Source: Polyangium sp. (in: bacteria) (GTDB lineage: Bacteria; Myxococcota_A; Polyangia; Palsa-1104). From it: a DNA stretch of 7,859 nucleotides. The number at the start of each line of letters is the position of its first letter. Within the stretch, counting starts at the first letter, position 1. This document shows positions 1-6,178 of this stretch, piece after piece. Location of the stretch: the NCBI GenBank assembly GCA_025450955.1, contig JANWLJ010000171.1:1-7859 (forward strand), in the 5' to 3' direction. The translations under genes and the position numbers were made by a program. A model generated the notes under the pieces. That model ran no database searches. It saw only the letters and a list, made by a program, of their open reading frames with translations, and was not told where the DNA came from.

Positions 1-1
1 C

Positions 2-268
2 GAAAAGAGCGGCGATGTTCTCGCTGCGGTGCACCAGGGGAGCTTTGGGAAGCTACGCGCCGGTCACGCCCTGATCACGCCGGCGGTGTTGCACCTGCTC
101 GCCGGCGCGGTGCTCTTGCCGATCATGAGCTTCGAGCGCGATCCGCAAACGGCGAGCGATCTGCGGTACGCGACCGTCGCGACCCTCACCGTCGGCACGG
201 CCCTACTGGTCACCTCGATCGTGATGCTGGTCGAGGGAAAAACCACCTTCCGCTTCGATCGCCTGTGA
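2..268 (+). CDS. C-terminal part of a two-helix membrane protein (partial, 5' end outside window)
   Basis: The frame is open from base 2 to a TGA at 266-268, giving 88 residues with no start needed inside the window, so I read it as the 3' end of a longer gene. A GTG at 29 could be an internal start, but the codons before it (EKSGDVLAA) are also open and look coding. The visible part has two hydrophobic stretches, about GHALITPAVLHLLAGAVLLPIM and TVATLTVGTALLVTSIVMLV, separated by a charged loop (FERDPQTASDLRY). It ends with a short basic tail. I do not recognise the family and assign no function. It converges on the GH5 gene with six bases between the two stop codons, which leaves no room for a separate terminator. 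Confidence 0.6.
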   Translation, partial: EKSGDVLAAVHQGSFGKLRAGHALITPAVLHLLAGAVLLPIMSFERDPQTASDLRYATVATLTVGTALLVTSIVMLVEGKTTFRFDRL

Positions 269-274
269 CCCGTC

Positions 275-1732
275 TCACCCCGCCGCCGACCGCGTGCGGA
301 TGGCGAGCCAGGCGAACAGGATGAGGAGCAGCTCGGCGCCGGTGAGGCCGCAGCGACGGTCGGCGCCGATCTCGACCTGCTTCGGTCCGGCGGTGGGCGA
401 GCGGCAGGAGACCCGATCGCCCAGTTTTTGGCAGCGGACATCGCCGCTCGCGTCGACCCTGATGTCGCCGCCGAAGTAGCTGCCGGGGGCGAACATCTCG
501 GTCGCGCCGGCCGCCGGATCGTTTTGCCAGGCGAGCGTCAACGTGTTGGCGTCGGCGCTCGGGCCCTCTTGCACGTCGAGCGAGCTGGGCGTGCCGGCGA
601 TGCGGGAGGCGAACGGGCGCGGGCGGAAATTGGCGCGCAGCCGTCCTTGATCGTCGACGATGCTGAAGTCCTCCTGGTTCCAGCCGTCCTTCGCGCTCGC
701 GGTCCAGCCCGGGGTGTAGCCCCACTGCGCGCCGGAAAAAAGACGGCGATCGAGCTGGCGATGGATCGCCCCGAGATAGGCGTCGACGCCGTCCACCGAC
801 GGTGAGGCGCCAACCTCGCCGAGCAGCAACGGGACGTTCCACGCGGCGCCCACCTCGGCGAAGGCGTCGAACGGCGCGCTCTCGTCGTCGCCGCCATAGC
901 TGCCGAGATAGGTGCTCGCGTCGTAGAAGTGCGGCGCGAAGGCGAAGTTGGAAAAACCCGGCTTGGGCAGCTTGGTCGCCACCCCGACGTCGGTGAGCAC
1001 GCCCGGCGTGACGAACAAGATCGCGCCCGGATCGCCGGCGCGCACCGCCCGCGCGGCGTCCTCGTAGAGCGGCGCGACCTCGCTCGCCTCGTCGCCGGCG
1101 GGCTCGTTCAAGAGGTCGTAGCCGATCACGCCCGGCTCGTTCGCGAGCGCGGTCGCCACCCGCGTCAGCATCGCCAGATAGGCGCTGCGCACGCCGCCCG
1201 CATCCGCATAGAAGTTCTTCCAGGTGCTCGCCAGCTCCGCGTCGCCGACCGCGCGCGATCCCCAGCTCGCACAATCGGCGCCGTTGTCGGGAGTGGCCGG
1301 CGCGATCCCCGGCGGCAGCGCCCACGCGGGAAATCCTTCACCGCAGCCCGCGAGCGAGAAGCGCGAGTAGGCGTCCTGATGAAAATCTACAATTACGTAG
1401 AGCCCGCGCGCGCTCGCCGCTTCGATGACGCTGCGCAGGTAAGCGAGATAGCTCGACGAGAACTGCCCCGGCTGCGGCTCGAACGCCTCCCAGGTGAAGA
1501 GCAGCCGGATCGCATTTAGGCCCCATCCCGATAGCGGGTCGAGCTCCGCCGGATCCATGATCGGCGTAAATGGCGGCACCTTGGAATTTCCGGCGACGTT
1601 GACGCCGCGCAAGATCACCACCGCGCCGCTCGCGTCGCGAAAAAACGGACCGTCGGTGTGGAGCGCGCCCGAACCCCACGCAGTCGCCGACAAGAGCAGC
1701 GACGTCATCACCAGGATTCGCACGGCGCGCAT
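275..1732 (-). CDS. Secreted GH5 glycoside hydrolase, endoglycoceramidase-like, with C-terminal sorting tag
   Basis: This 485-residue protein starts with a signal peptide (MRAVRILVMTSLLLSATAWG). A (beta/alpha)8 GH5 domain follows at about residues 25-375. Motifs in order are RGVNVAGNSKVPPF (42-55), NAIRLLFTWEAFEPQPG (73-89), DFHQDAYSR (116-124), LLNEP with the likely acid/base E210, PHFY (267-270), and LLLGEVG with the likely nucleophile E306. The DxHQDxYSR motif and the RPFASRIAGTP junction (372-382) before a small beta-domain resemble endoglycoceramidases, which cut the bond between oligosaccharide and ceramide in glycosphingolipids. Related GH5 enzymes acting on steryl glucosides or other glycosides remain possible. 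The C-terminus (460-485) is Arg-Cys-Gly, a hydrophobic helix, then Arg residues, like a surface-sorting tag. ATG 1732 is chosen because it directly precedes the signal peptide; the open frame reaching 2041 only overlaps the upstream lipoprotein gene. A GGAG lies unusually close to the ATG. Confidence 0.88.
   Translation of the reverse strand: MRAVRILVMTSLLLSATAWGSGALHTDGPFFRDASGAVVILRGVNVAGNSKVPPFTPIMDPAELDPLSGWGLNAIRLLFTWEAFEPQPGQFSSSYLAYLRSVIEAASARGLYVIVDFHQDAYSRFSLAGCGEGFPAWALPPGIAPATPDNGADCASWGSRAVGDAELASTWKNFYADAGGVRSAYLAMLTRVATALANEPGVIGYDLLNEPAGDEASEVAPLYEDAARAVRAGDPGAILFVTPGVLTDVGVATKLPKPGFSNFAFAPHFYDASTYLGSYGGDDESAPFDAFAEVGAAWNVPLLLGEVGASPSVDGVDAYLGAIHRQLDRRLFSGAQWGYTPGWTASAKDGWNQEDFSIVDDQGRLRANFRPRPFASRIAGTPSSLDVQEGPSADANTLTLAWQNDPAAGATEMFAPGSYFGGDIRVDASGDVRCQKLGDRVSCRSPTAGPKQVEIGADRRCGLTGAELLLILFAWLAIRTRSAAG
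278..355 (-). other. C-terminal sorting-tag-like segment (Cys-Gly, hydrophobic helix, Arg tail)
   Basis: The last 26 residues of the GH5 enzyme run RRCGLTGAELLLILFAWLA and then IRTRSAAG. This is a three-part layout: a cysteine motif, one hydrophobic helix and a basic end. It matches the general plan of MYXO-CTERM and other exosortase- or rhombosortase-type tags, in which the helix is cut off and the protein is anchored at the cell surface. The match is by layout rather than by an exact family pattern, and the tail is less arginine-rich than usual. Confidence 0.55.
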
Positions 1733-1743
1733 ACTCCGGCGCA

Positions 1744-2235
1744 CTACCGCAGCATGAATGGATAACTGACGGTCATCGGCGCCCCTGTGAAAGCCGGGAA
1801 CCTCCCGCTCTTCACCGCGTCTTCGACACACCTTCCCGTCGGTGTCTGCGAAAACACGCCGCTCACTTTCGCCTGGCTCACCGATCCACTCGGAACAATG
1901 GTCACGACCACCAGCGCCATTCCCGGCGACTTGAACTGTTGAAGGCAGGCGGCGACCCGCATCTTGGTCGACTGCATTCCCATCACGAACTGCGCCCGTG
2001 AAAGGGGATAATCCCATTTCGGGCAGGGCACCCCATCGCAATCGTCGCCGGCGGCCCGTGCGTGCACCGCCTGTGGTCGGGGCGCAACCACTGGCGCCGA
2101 AGTCGCCGATGCCGTCGCAGTCGGAGCAGCGGGCCGTGACGGTTCAGAGGGTTCGGCGGGCTGCGTCGCAGGCGGAACCGAGCCGGCCGGCGCGCACCCG
2201 GCGACGAGAAACAGAACCAGTATGAGGAGACGCAT
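1744..2235 (-). CDS. Lipoprotein with AgmX/PglI-like (TonB-C-like) C-terminal domain
   Basis: The 163-residue product begins MRLLILVLFLVAGC, a lipoprotein signal with a VAGC lipobox and predicted lipidated C14. A Pro/Ala/Thr-rich flexible linker follows (about 15-63), of the kind used to span from a membrane anchor. Residues about 66-163 form a small domain with four cysteines (66, 71, 97, 136). The order of elements is CLQQF, then VVVTIVPSGSVSQAKVSG, then TGRCVEDAVKSGRFPAF and VSYPFML. This is the plan of the AgmX/PglI C-terminal domain found in myxobacterial TonB- and motility-associated proteins. ATG 2235 is preferred over the in-frame TTG at 2241; neither has a clear Shine-Dalgarno. The gene lies 11 bases upstream of the GH5 gene on the same strand, so cotranscription is likely. 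A specific role is not evident, and a scaffold or envelope-binding function is only inferred. Confidence 0.8.
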   Translation of the reverse strand: MRLLILVLFLVAGCAPAGSVPPATQPAEPSEPSRPAAPTATASATSAPVVAPRPQAVHARAAGDDCDGVPCPKWDYPLSRAQFVMGMQSTKMRVAACLQQFKSPGMALVVVTIVPSGSVSQAKVSGVFSQTPTGRCVEDAVKSGRFPAFTGAPMTVSYPFMLR

Positions 2236-2309
2236 TGGCAACGTAGTGCGATCTTACCACGCCGCTTCTGCGCGCCGAGAGGCGCCAAAGGGGGATCCAA
2301 AGGCGGGCG

Positions 2310-3032
2310 TCAGGCGCGCGGGCGCGGATGCGGCAGGCCGGCGGCGTCGAGGGCCGCGCCATTGGCGTCGAGGCGCTCGGGCTCGCTGCGCTTTTGGATC
2401 GCAGTCAGGTAGACGGCGAGGTCGTCCGGCCGCGCGGTCACGATCCAGTCCGGCTTGGTCGCGACGGCGGTGGTGACGAGGAGAAAGCGATCGCCTTCGA
2501 CCGCGAGCGCGTGAATGGTCTCGAGCGGAGCGCTCCAGGTGGTGAGCTGCACGTTGAAGCGATGCGGCTGAAACGCGAGCCGCCGGGTGGTGACCAGCAG
2601 CTTGCCGCCGCGCCCTTCGCCGCCGAGAAAATGGTTGGCGACCCGCTCGTGCAGCAGCGCCTCTCCCGGCTCGAGCGCGATCTTCGGCGGAGTGGTGAAG
2701 CTGCGCGCCACGAAAAACGGAAGACCGGCGAGCGGCACCGCCGCACCGAGGCCGGAGAAGAGGCCGATGCCGGTCAGCATGAGCAGCTCGGACGGCGCGC
2801 GGTGGCCGTGGGCGATCGCCTGACTCAGCATGAGGAAGCACATCCCCGACGCGCCGATCGCCCATGCGAGCAGCACCGGCCAGCGGCTGATGAGAAACAC
2901 GATCGGCGCGAGCGCGGCCCGCGGCGCGAGGCGTCCGGCGGCGCGGCGCATCGTCCACATCAACATCATGATCACGAGCGCAATGATCGCGAACGGATGA
3001 TCGTGAAACAGGGTCTCGAGCGAAAGGTGCAT
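2310..3032 (-). CDS. Multi-pass membrane protein with C-terminal GRAM/PH-like domain
   Basis: The 240-residue form starting at ATG 3032 has about three or four hydrophobic helices in its first half: residues 12-28, 42-72 (long, possibly two passes) and 82-108. A soluble domain follows at about 118-215. Its elements are ALEPGEALLHE (119-129), GGKLLVTTRRLAFQPHRFN (142-160) and APLETIHALAV (168-178). This is the GRAM/bacterial PH pattern: glycine, hydrophobic strand, T-x-R-L-x-F, then a strand and the I-x-x-hydrophobic segment. Such domains bind lipid or protein at membranes. The tail (216-240) is charged and proline-rich. An in-frame GTG at 3071 would add 13 residues and sit 10 bases after the TlpA-like stop; I prefer the ATG because the added residues look uninformative, but neither start has a clear Shine-Dalgarno. 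It is probably transcribed with the TlpA-like gene upstream. No specific function is assigned. Confidence 0.75.
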   Translation of the reverse strand: MHLSLETLFHDHPFAIIALVIMMLMWTMRRAAGRLAPRAALAPIVFLISRWPVLLAWAIGASGMCFLMLSQAIAHGHRAPSELLMLTGIGLFSGLGAAVPLAGLPFFVARSFTTPPKIALEPGEALLHERVANHFLGGEGRGGKLLVTTRRLAFQPHRFNVQLTTWSAPLETIHALAVEGDRFLLVTTAVATKPDWIVTARPDDLAVYLTAIQKRSEPERLDANGAALDAAGLPHPRPRA

Positions 3033-3081
3033 GCGCGTAGGGTACGCGATCCCCACGCGGATCTGATTCACCGCCGGCTTA

Positions 3082-3567
3082 TCAGATCGTGGTCAGCTCT
3101 CTCAGCCAGCGCGCGACGCGAGCCGGGTAGCCCGGGCCGTAGCCGCGATCGATGTGGCGAATCACTCCGTTTCCGTCGAGGAGAAAGGTGGTGGGGAGCC
3201 GGTGCTCGCCGAATGCGCGGGCGAGCGCGCCGTCGCGATCGAGCACCACGGTCGCGCCGCGCGGTGGCGGGTGCGTCGCGAGAAAGCCGGAGATCGCGGC
3301 CGGCGGCTCGCCGGCGTCGACGATGATCAGCGTGACCTGCCCGTCGAGCGGAGCCAGGATCGCGTCGAGCGCGCCCATCGCCGCCCGGCACGGCCCGCAC
3401 CAGGTGGCGAAGAAGTCGATCACCACCGGCATTCCGGGCCGCGCCGGCAGCCGATAGCTCTTGCCGTCGACGGTGGTGGCGACGAGCGGCGGCGCGTGGT
3501 CCCCGATCCGCGGGTCGGCGTGGGCAATGCCGGCGAAAGCCAGGAGCAGGACGAGCGCGCACCGCAT
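3082..3567 (-). CDS. Secreted TlpA-like thioredoxin-fold protein (WCGPC)
   Basis: The 161-residue protein has a cleavable signal peptide (MRCALVLLLAFAGIAHA, cut probably after A17), then a TlpA/ResA/AhpC-TSA-type thioredoxin fold. Visible marks are IGDHAPPL (21-28), VVIDFFATWCGPC with redox pair C57/C60, a mid-domain strand LIIVDAGEP, and the cis-proline loop LPTTF at P125, followed by LLDGNGVI. These proteins act outside the cytoplasm as thiol-disulfide reductants or oxidants, for example in cytochrome c maturation or redox repair. No cytochrome biogenesis gene is nearby, so the partner is unknown. A neighbouring divergent gene encodes a very cysteine-rich secreted protein, which is a possible but unproven client. 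The start at ATG 3567 is set by the signal peptide; the longer frame to 3693 has no such start signal and would fill the divergent intergenic region. Confidence 0.88.
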   Translation of the reverse strand: MRCALVLLLAFAGIAHADPRIGDHAPPLVATTVDGKSYRLPARPGMPVVIDFFATWCGPCRAAMGALDAILAPLDGQVTLIIVDAGEPPAAISGFLATHPPPRGATVVLDRDGALARAFGEHRLPTTFLLDGNGVIRHIDRGYGPGYPARVARWLRELTTI

Positions 3568-3741
3568 GTCGACAGGGTACCGCGGCGGCGGTGTCAAAGG
3601 CTCACCATCGGCGTTTACCCCCCGGCACCTTGACGGGCGCAATCGGGACAAGAATGTCGCGGCGCCTTCGCCACCCACGCGCGCGATGCCCAATCTGAGG
3701 GCACGTCACCTCTGGCAGAACCATTGCATCGGGTCGGACCG
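3568..3741. promoter_or_regulatory. Divergent intergenic region, expected to hold promoters for both flanking operons
   Basis: These 174 bases separate the outward-facing starts of the TlpA-like gene (minus) and the cysteine-rich protein (plus), so promoters for both directions should lie here. I see TTGACA on the minus strand (3597-3592) and TTGACG on the plus strand (3630-3635), each facing its own gene, but no convincing -10 box at standard spacing. The location is well supported; the exact elements are not. No ribosome binding site of good quality precedes either start. Confidence 0.4.
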
Positions 3742-4113
3742 ATGTCGACGACGCGCACGCTTTTTCGCCTGCTGCTCGGCGGATGCGCGCTCCTCTTGGT
3801 GGCGCGTTGTGACGGCATCGGCGAGCAAGATTTCCTGTGCGAGGTCGCGATCGCACATCTGACCGACTGCTGCCCTGACTTCCCGCACGCGCAGATCGAC
3901 TGCGCCACCGTCAACACAGGATGCGCCTATTCGTCCCTGCCGGCCCTGAGCAGCGACGAGAGCCAATGCATCATGCAGCTCAGCTGCGACGACGCCCGGC
4001 GGAAGGGGCTCTGCGAAAAAGTGCCGCTCCTTTTGCCCGGCATCGAGACTTGCGAAAATCCGCCTCCGTCCTGTTTCGACGGCGGGGTCTACCGCGCGCC
4101 GGTGTGCCCATGA
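3742..4113 (+). CDS. Small cysteine-rich secreted protein or lipoprotein
   Basis: The 123-residue protein has an N-terminal hydrophobic signal (TLFRLLLGGCALLLVARC). It could be a lipoprotein anchored at C23, or less likely at C15, although VARC is not an ideal lipobox, so simple secretion is also possible. The mature part of about 100 residues holds eleven further cysteines (33, 43, 44, 54, 61, 76, 82, 91, 104, 111, 122) in a helical-looking pattern (FLCEVAIAHLTDCCPDF). This suggests a disulfide-rich extracytoplasmic fold. Similar small Cys-rich proteins are common in Myxococcota, but I cannot name a family or function. ATG 3742 is preferred over the in-frame TTG at 3724 because it gives a normal short signal. 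The stop overlaps the next gene's start as ATGA. Confidence 0.72.
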   Translation: MSTTRTLFRLLLGGCALLLVARCDGIGEQDFLCEVAIAHLTDCCPDFPHAQIDCATVNTGCAYSSLPALSSDESQCIMQLSCDDARRKGLCEKVPLLLPGIETCENPPPSCFDGGVYRAPVCP

Positions 4114-4790
4114 TCCGGGGCGGGGCTGCGCTCGTCCCACTCTTTCTCATGGTCGCGACGGCGCACGCGCAGCTTGCCTCGTGGGTGCCGCGCGCGATCG
4201 ATGCCGCGTGCTCATCATCCAGATGTTCAACAGATGCAGCGAACGTAACGCCGGAGCGCTACTGTTCCGGTGCGGCGCCGCGCGCGATCCCGCCTCCATC
4301 GACGAGCTCACCCGCGAAAGGCCGTTCTCGAACCGGCGGGGCGATCCTGGGTGGGGCCGGTTACCGATCGCTCTATGGCGTGCCATATGCCGTCGCCACG
4401 GCCAACTTTCTCCTTGGCGTCGAGCTTCGCCACGCCACGCTCTATAGCCAATTCGGAATCGAAGTCGGCGGCCCCGACACCCATCTGCCGATCGTCCAGC
4501 TTCGGTTCGGTTTTACGCCGGAGGGCAAGATCGGGCGGGTGCGACTCGGCGGCGGCTCGGGAATCGGGGTGACCGTGATCCACCGCGCCACCGACGCGTC
4601 GCTCGCCGGCGGCCTGATCTTCTACCTGCACGCGATCGGCTCCGTCGATCTGTACGCGCGCGGAAACCAGGCGCTCGTCCTCGGGATCGACGTCGGCATG
4701 GATGTGGCTCTCTTCCTCGCCGATGATCGGGGGGGTCACAGCAACGACGTCTCCCCGACGGTCACTGGATTTTTCGGAGCGCGTCTGTGA
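4110..4790 (+). CDS. Exported glycine-rich protein, probably an outer-membrane beta-barrel
   Basis: The 226-residue protein starts with a signal peptide (MIRGGAALVPLFLMVATAHA, likely cut before Q21). A low-complexity, Ser/Pro/Ala-rich linker with three cysteines follows (about 30-75). The rest alternates hydrophobic and glycine-rich strands, for example GGAILGGAGYRSLYG (76-90), LLGVELRHATLYSQFGIEVG (101-120), IVQLRFGF, RVRLGGGSGIGVTVIHRA, LIFYLHAIGSVDLYARG and LVLGIDVGMDVALFL. It ends GFFGARL, a barrel-like C-terminal strand. This pattern suggests a small outer-membrane barrel of about eight strands, by pattern only. The start ATG 4110 lies in the ATGA overlap with the preceding gene and has no Shine-Dalgarno, so reinitiation coupling is likely. 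The frame upstream to 3921 is only a shadow of the preceding gene. Function unknown. Confidence 0.72.
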   Translation: MIRGGAALVPLFLMVATAHAQLASWVPRAIDAACSSSRCSTDAANVTPERYCSGAAPRAIPPPSTSSPAKGRSRTGGAILGGAGYRSLYGVPYAVATANFLLGVELRHATLYSQFGIEVGGPDTHLPIVQLRFGFTPEGKIGRVRLGGGSGIGVTVIHRATDASLAGGLIFYLHAIGSVDLYARGNQALVLGIDVGMDVALFLADDRGGHSNDVSPTVTGFFGARL

Positions 4791-4911
4791 CTCCGCGAGG
4801 CTCCGAGGGGAGTGCTCGATGCCGACGCGATACCCACTGCGCCTGGAGCATCTGGACAGTCTGGTCGGCGCGCCCAGCGATTCCATGAGCCTGCGACGAC
4901 GGTCGTGTCCC

Positions 4912-4930
4912 CTTCCGCGGAGGCGGGAAG
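4912..4930 (+). other. Short hairpin between the barrel gene and the zinc-ribbon gene
   Basis: CTTCCGC (4912-4918) pairs with GCGGGAAG (4923-4930) with one bulged G around a GGAG loop, a seven-base-pair stem in the 182-base gap at 4791-4972. A few bases on there is a short run of T (4942-4945) rather than a proper U-tract. It may end the upstream operon weakly or sit in the next gene's leader. The rest of the gap shows no gene. Such stems are easy to find in high-GC DNA. Confidence 0.25.
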
Positions 4931-4972
4931 AAGGGCGTGGGTTTTGCGTAGAGTGTTTGGGTTGCGTGCGCG

Positions 4973-6163
4973 ATGACTCTGCCCCTCGACTCGCATCAGC
5001 AAGAGCTGCTCGATCTCCTCGGCGAGGTGATCGCGAAGATCGGGCTCAGGCGGGTGCCGCTCGTCGAGCCGACCGCGGCGTTTTTTCCTGAGCGGTACGA
5101 GCCAACGTTGCCGAGCGCGGGCAGGCTGCTTCACCGGCTGCTCTCGTTCGCGGGGGTGGCGCTCGAGCCGGAGATTGTCGACGGGCGGCGGCCAACCGGC
5201 GCGTTTGTAGAGGGTGAATTCGAGGTCACGCGCCCGGTCGTCTCCTTCATCGCGATCGAGAGCGGGCGCGCGGTGTTTCAAGTGGACCAGCTCGGCCCGG
5301 GCGATCTCACCGCGGCGGAGCTTTGCCAGCAAGTGGCCTACGCCTCGCTCGGCGCCGGCGGCGATCCCGCGCAGGCGGCCGCGGCCACCATCGTCCACGG
5401 CTTCGGGCTGATCACGTTGCCGGCCGCGACCACGATGCGGCGCTCGTCGGTGGTGGTTGGCGATCGCGTCATCACCCGCCAGAACCTGATGCTCACCGGC
5501 GCGCTGCCCTCGGGCGATCTGGCGTTCCTGCTCGCGGCCTGGTTGGTGCTGCGCGGATCGGATGAATCGGAGCGGCTCGAGCGCCATCTCGCCGAGGAGC
5601 CGGCGGCCAACGTCGCCGAGTGGATTCAAACCCTCGCGCCGTGGCGGCGGGAGCTGCGCGAACGGTTCGAGCTGCCGTGGTCCGGCGACCGATGGATCGA
5701 GCCCGCGGTGATCTACGTGTCGCCACCTTCCGACGAGCGGCTCAGCGCCTGGCAGCGTGCGGAAGATTTGTATCGCCGGCCGAATCAGGGCCAGAGCACG
5801 GCGCGGCGTTGGTCTAAAAAGACCCTCGACTATGCGATTCTCGGGGCGCTGCTCGGCCTGATCGCGACCATCGCCTGCCTCGTGAAAGACTCGCCCTGGT
5901 CGCTGGCATGGCTACCGATCGCGGTCGGGCTGGTGGGCGGCGCGCGGATGGGCCGGCGCGCCCGGCGCTATTACTGCGGCGCGTGTCACCTGCTGCTGCG
6001 CCCGCGCGACGAGCGGTGCGCCAAGTGCGGCGTGACCTTCGAGCGCGACGAGGCGGTGGTCTCCAAGATCTCCGAGATGCCCGACGACCCCGAAGACGAC
6101 GAGCTCACCCGCGAGGCGCTGGCGGCGACGCCGGTCGATGAAGCCGATTCGAATGTCGGCTGA
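4973..6163 (+). CDS. Membrane-anchored zinc-ribbon protein with degenerate metallopeptidase-like N-terminal domain
   Basis: The 396-residue protein has no signal peptide. The N-terminal domain (about 5-240) includes PTAAFFPERY (33-42), RLLHRLLSFAGV, SFIAIESGRAVFQV (91-104), ELCQQVAYASLG (116-127), IVHGFGLITLPAA (140-152) and LAFLLAAWLVLRG (183-195). The order resembles bacterial proteins with an AHExxH metallopeptidase motif, but here the site reads CQQVAY, so zinc-binding residues appear lost. Two membrane helices follow (about 286-304 and 309-325). A C-terminal zinc ribbon then has CGAC (335-338) and CAKC (349-352). The tail (360-396) is very acidic. The ribbon and large domain should lie on the same side, presumably the cytoplasm. 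ATG 4973 is the only reasonable start, since a TAG lies in frame at 4949-4951. There is no clear Shine-Dalgarno. Function unknown; the pseudo-peptidase reading is my inference. Confidence 0.78.
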   Translation: MTLPLDSHQQELLDLLGEVIAKIGLRRVPLVEPTAAFFPERYEPTLPSAGRLLHRLLSFAGVALEPEIVDGRRPTGAFVEGEFEVTRPVVSFIAIESGRAVFQVDQLGPGDLTAAELCQQVAYASLGAGGDPAQAAAATIVHGFGLITLPAATTMRRSSVVVGDRVITRQNLMLTGALPSGDLAFLLAAWLVLRGSDESERLERHLAEEPAANVAEWIQTLAPWRRELRERFELPWSGDRWIEPAVIYVSPPSDERLSAWQRAEDLYRRPNQGQSTARRWSKKTLDYAILGALLGLIATIACLVKDSPWSLAWLPIAVGLVGGARMGRRARRYYCGACHLLLRPRDERCAKCGVTFERDEAVVSKISEMPDDPEDDELTREALAATPVDEADSNVG

Positions 6164-6178
6164 GCGGTCCGTCGACGA

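Noticed and set aside
1733..2041. A 103-residue N-terminal extension of the GH5 frame.
   Set aside because: It overlaps the lipoprotein gene on the same strand, has no domain features, and sits before a clear signal peptide starting at 1732.
2271..2286. GCGCC-GAGA-GGCGC hairpin downstream of the GRAM gene as a terminator.
   Set aside because: The stem is five base pairs with no U-tract on either strand, so it is weak in GC-rich DNA.
2285..2304. Direct repeat CCAAAGG, twice, about 12 bases apart.
   Set aside because: It is too short and isolated to be distinguished from chance.
2328..3326. Long plus-strand open frame of 332 codons.
   Set aside because: It is antisense to the GRAM and TlpA-like genes, is Arg-rich and low in hydrophobic structure, and comes from high-GC codon bias.
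3569..3655. Paired sigma-70 promoters from TTGACA (minus) and TTGACG (plus).
   Set aside because: Neither has a good -10 box at 16-18 bases; AAGAAT at 3650-3655 is only 14 bases from its -35. I kept the region as a regulatory location only.
3921..4109. Extension of the barrel-protein frame upstream of 4110.
   Set aside because: It lies inside the cysteine-rich gene in another frame, is Arg-rich as shadows are, and would bury the signal peptide.
4736..5629. Minus-strand open frame of 297 codons.
   Set aside because: It is antisense to the zinc-ribbon gene, whose frame has helices and a zinc ribbon; the antisense product has no recognisable domain.
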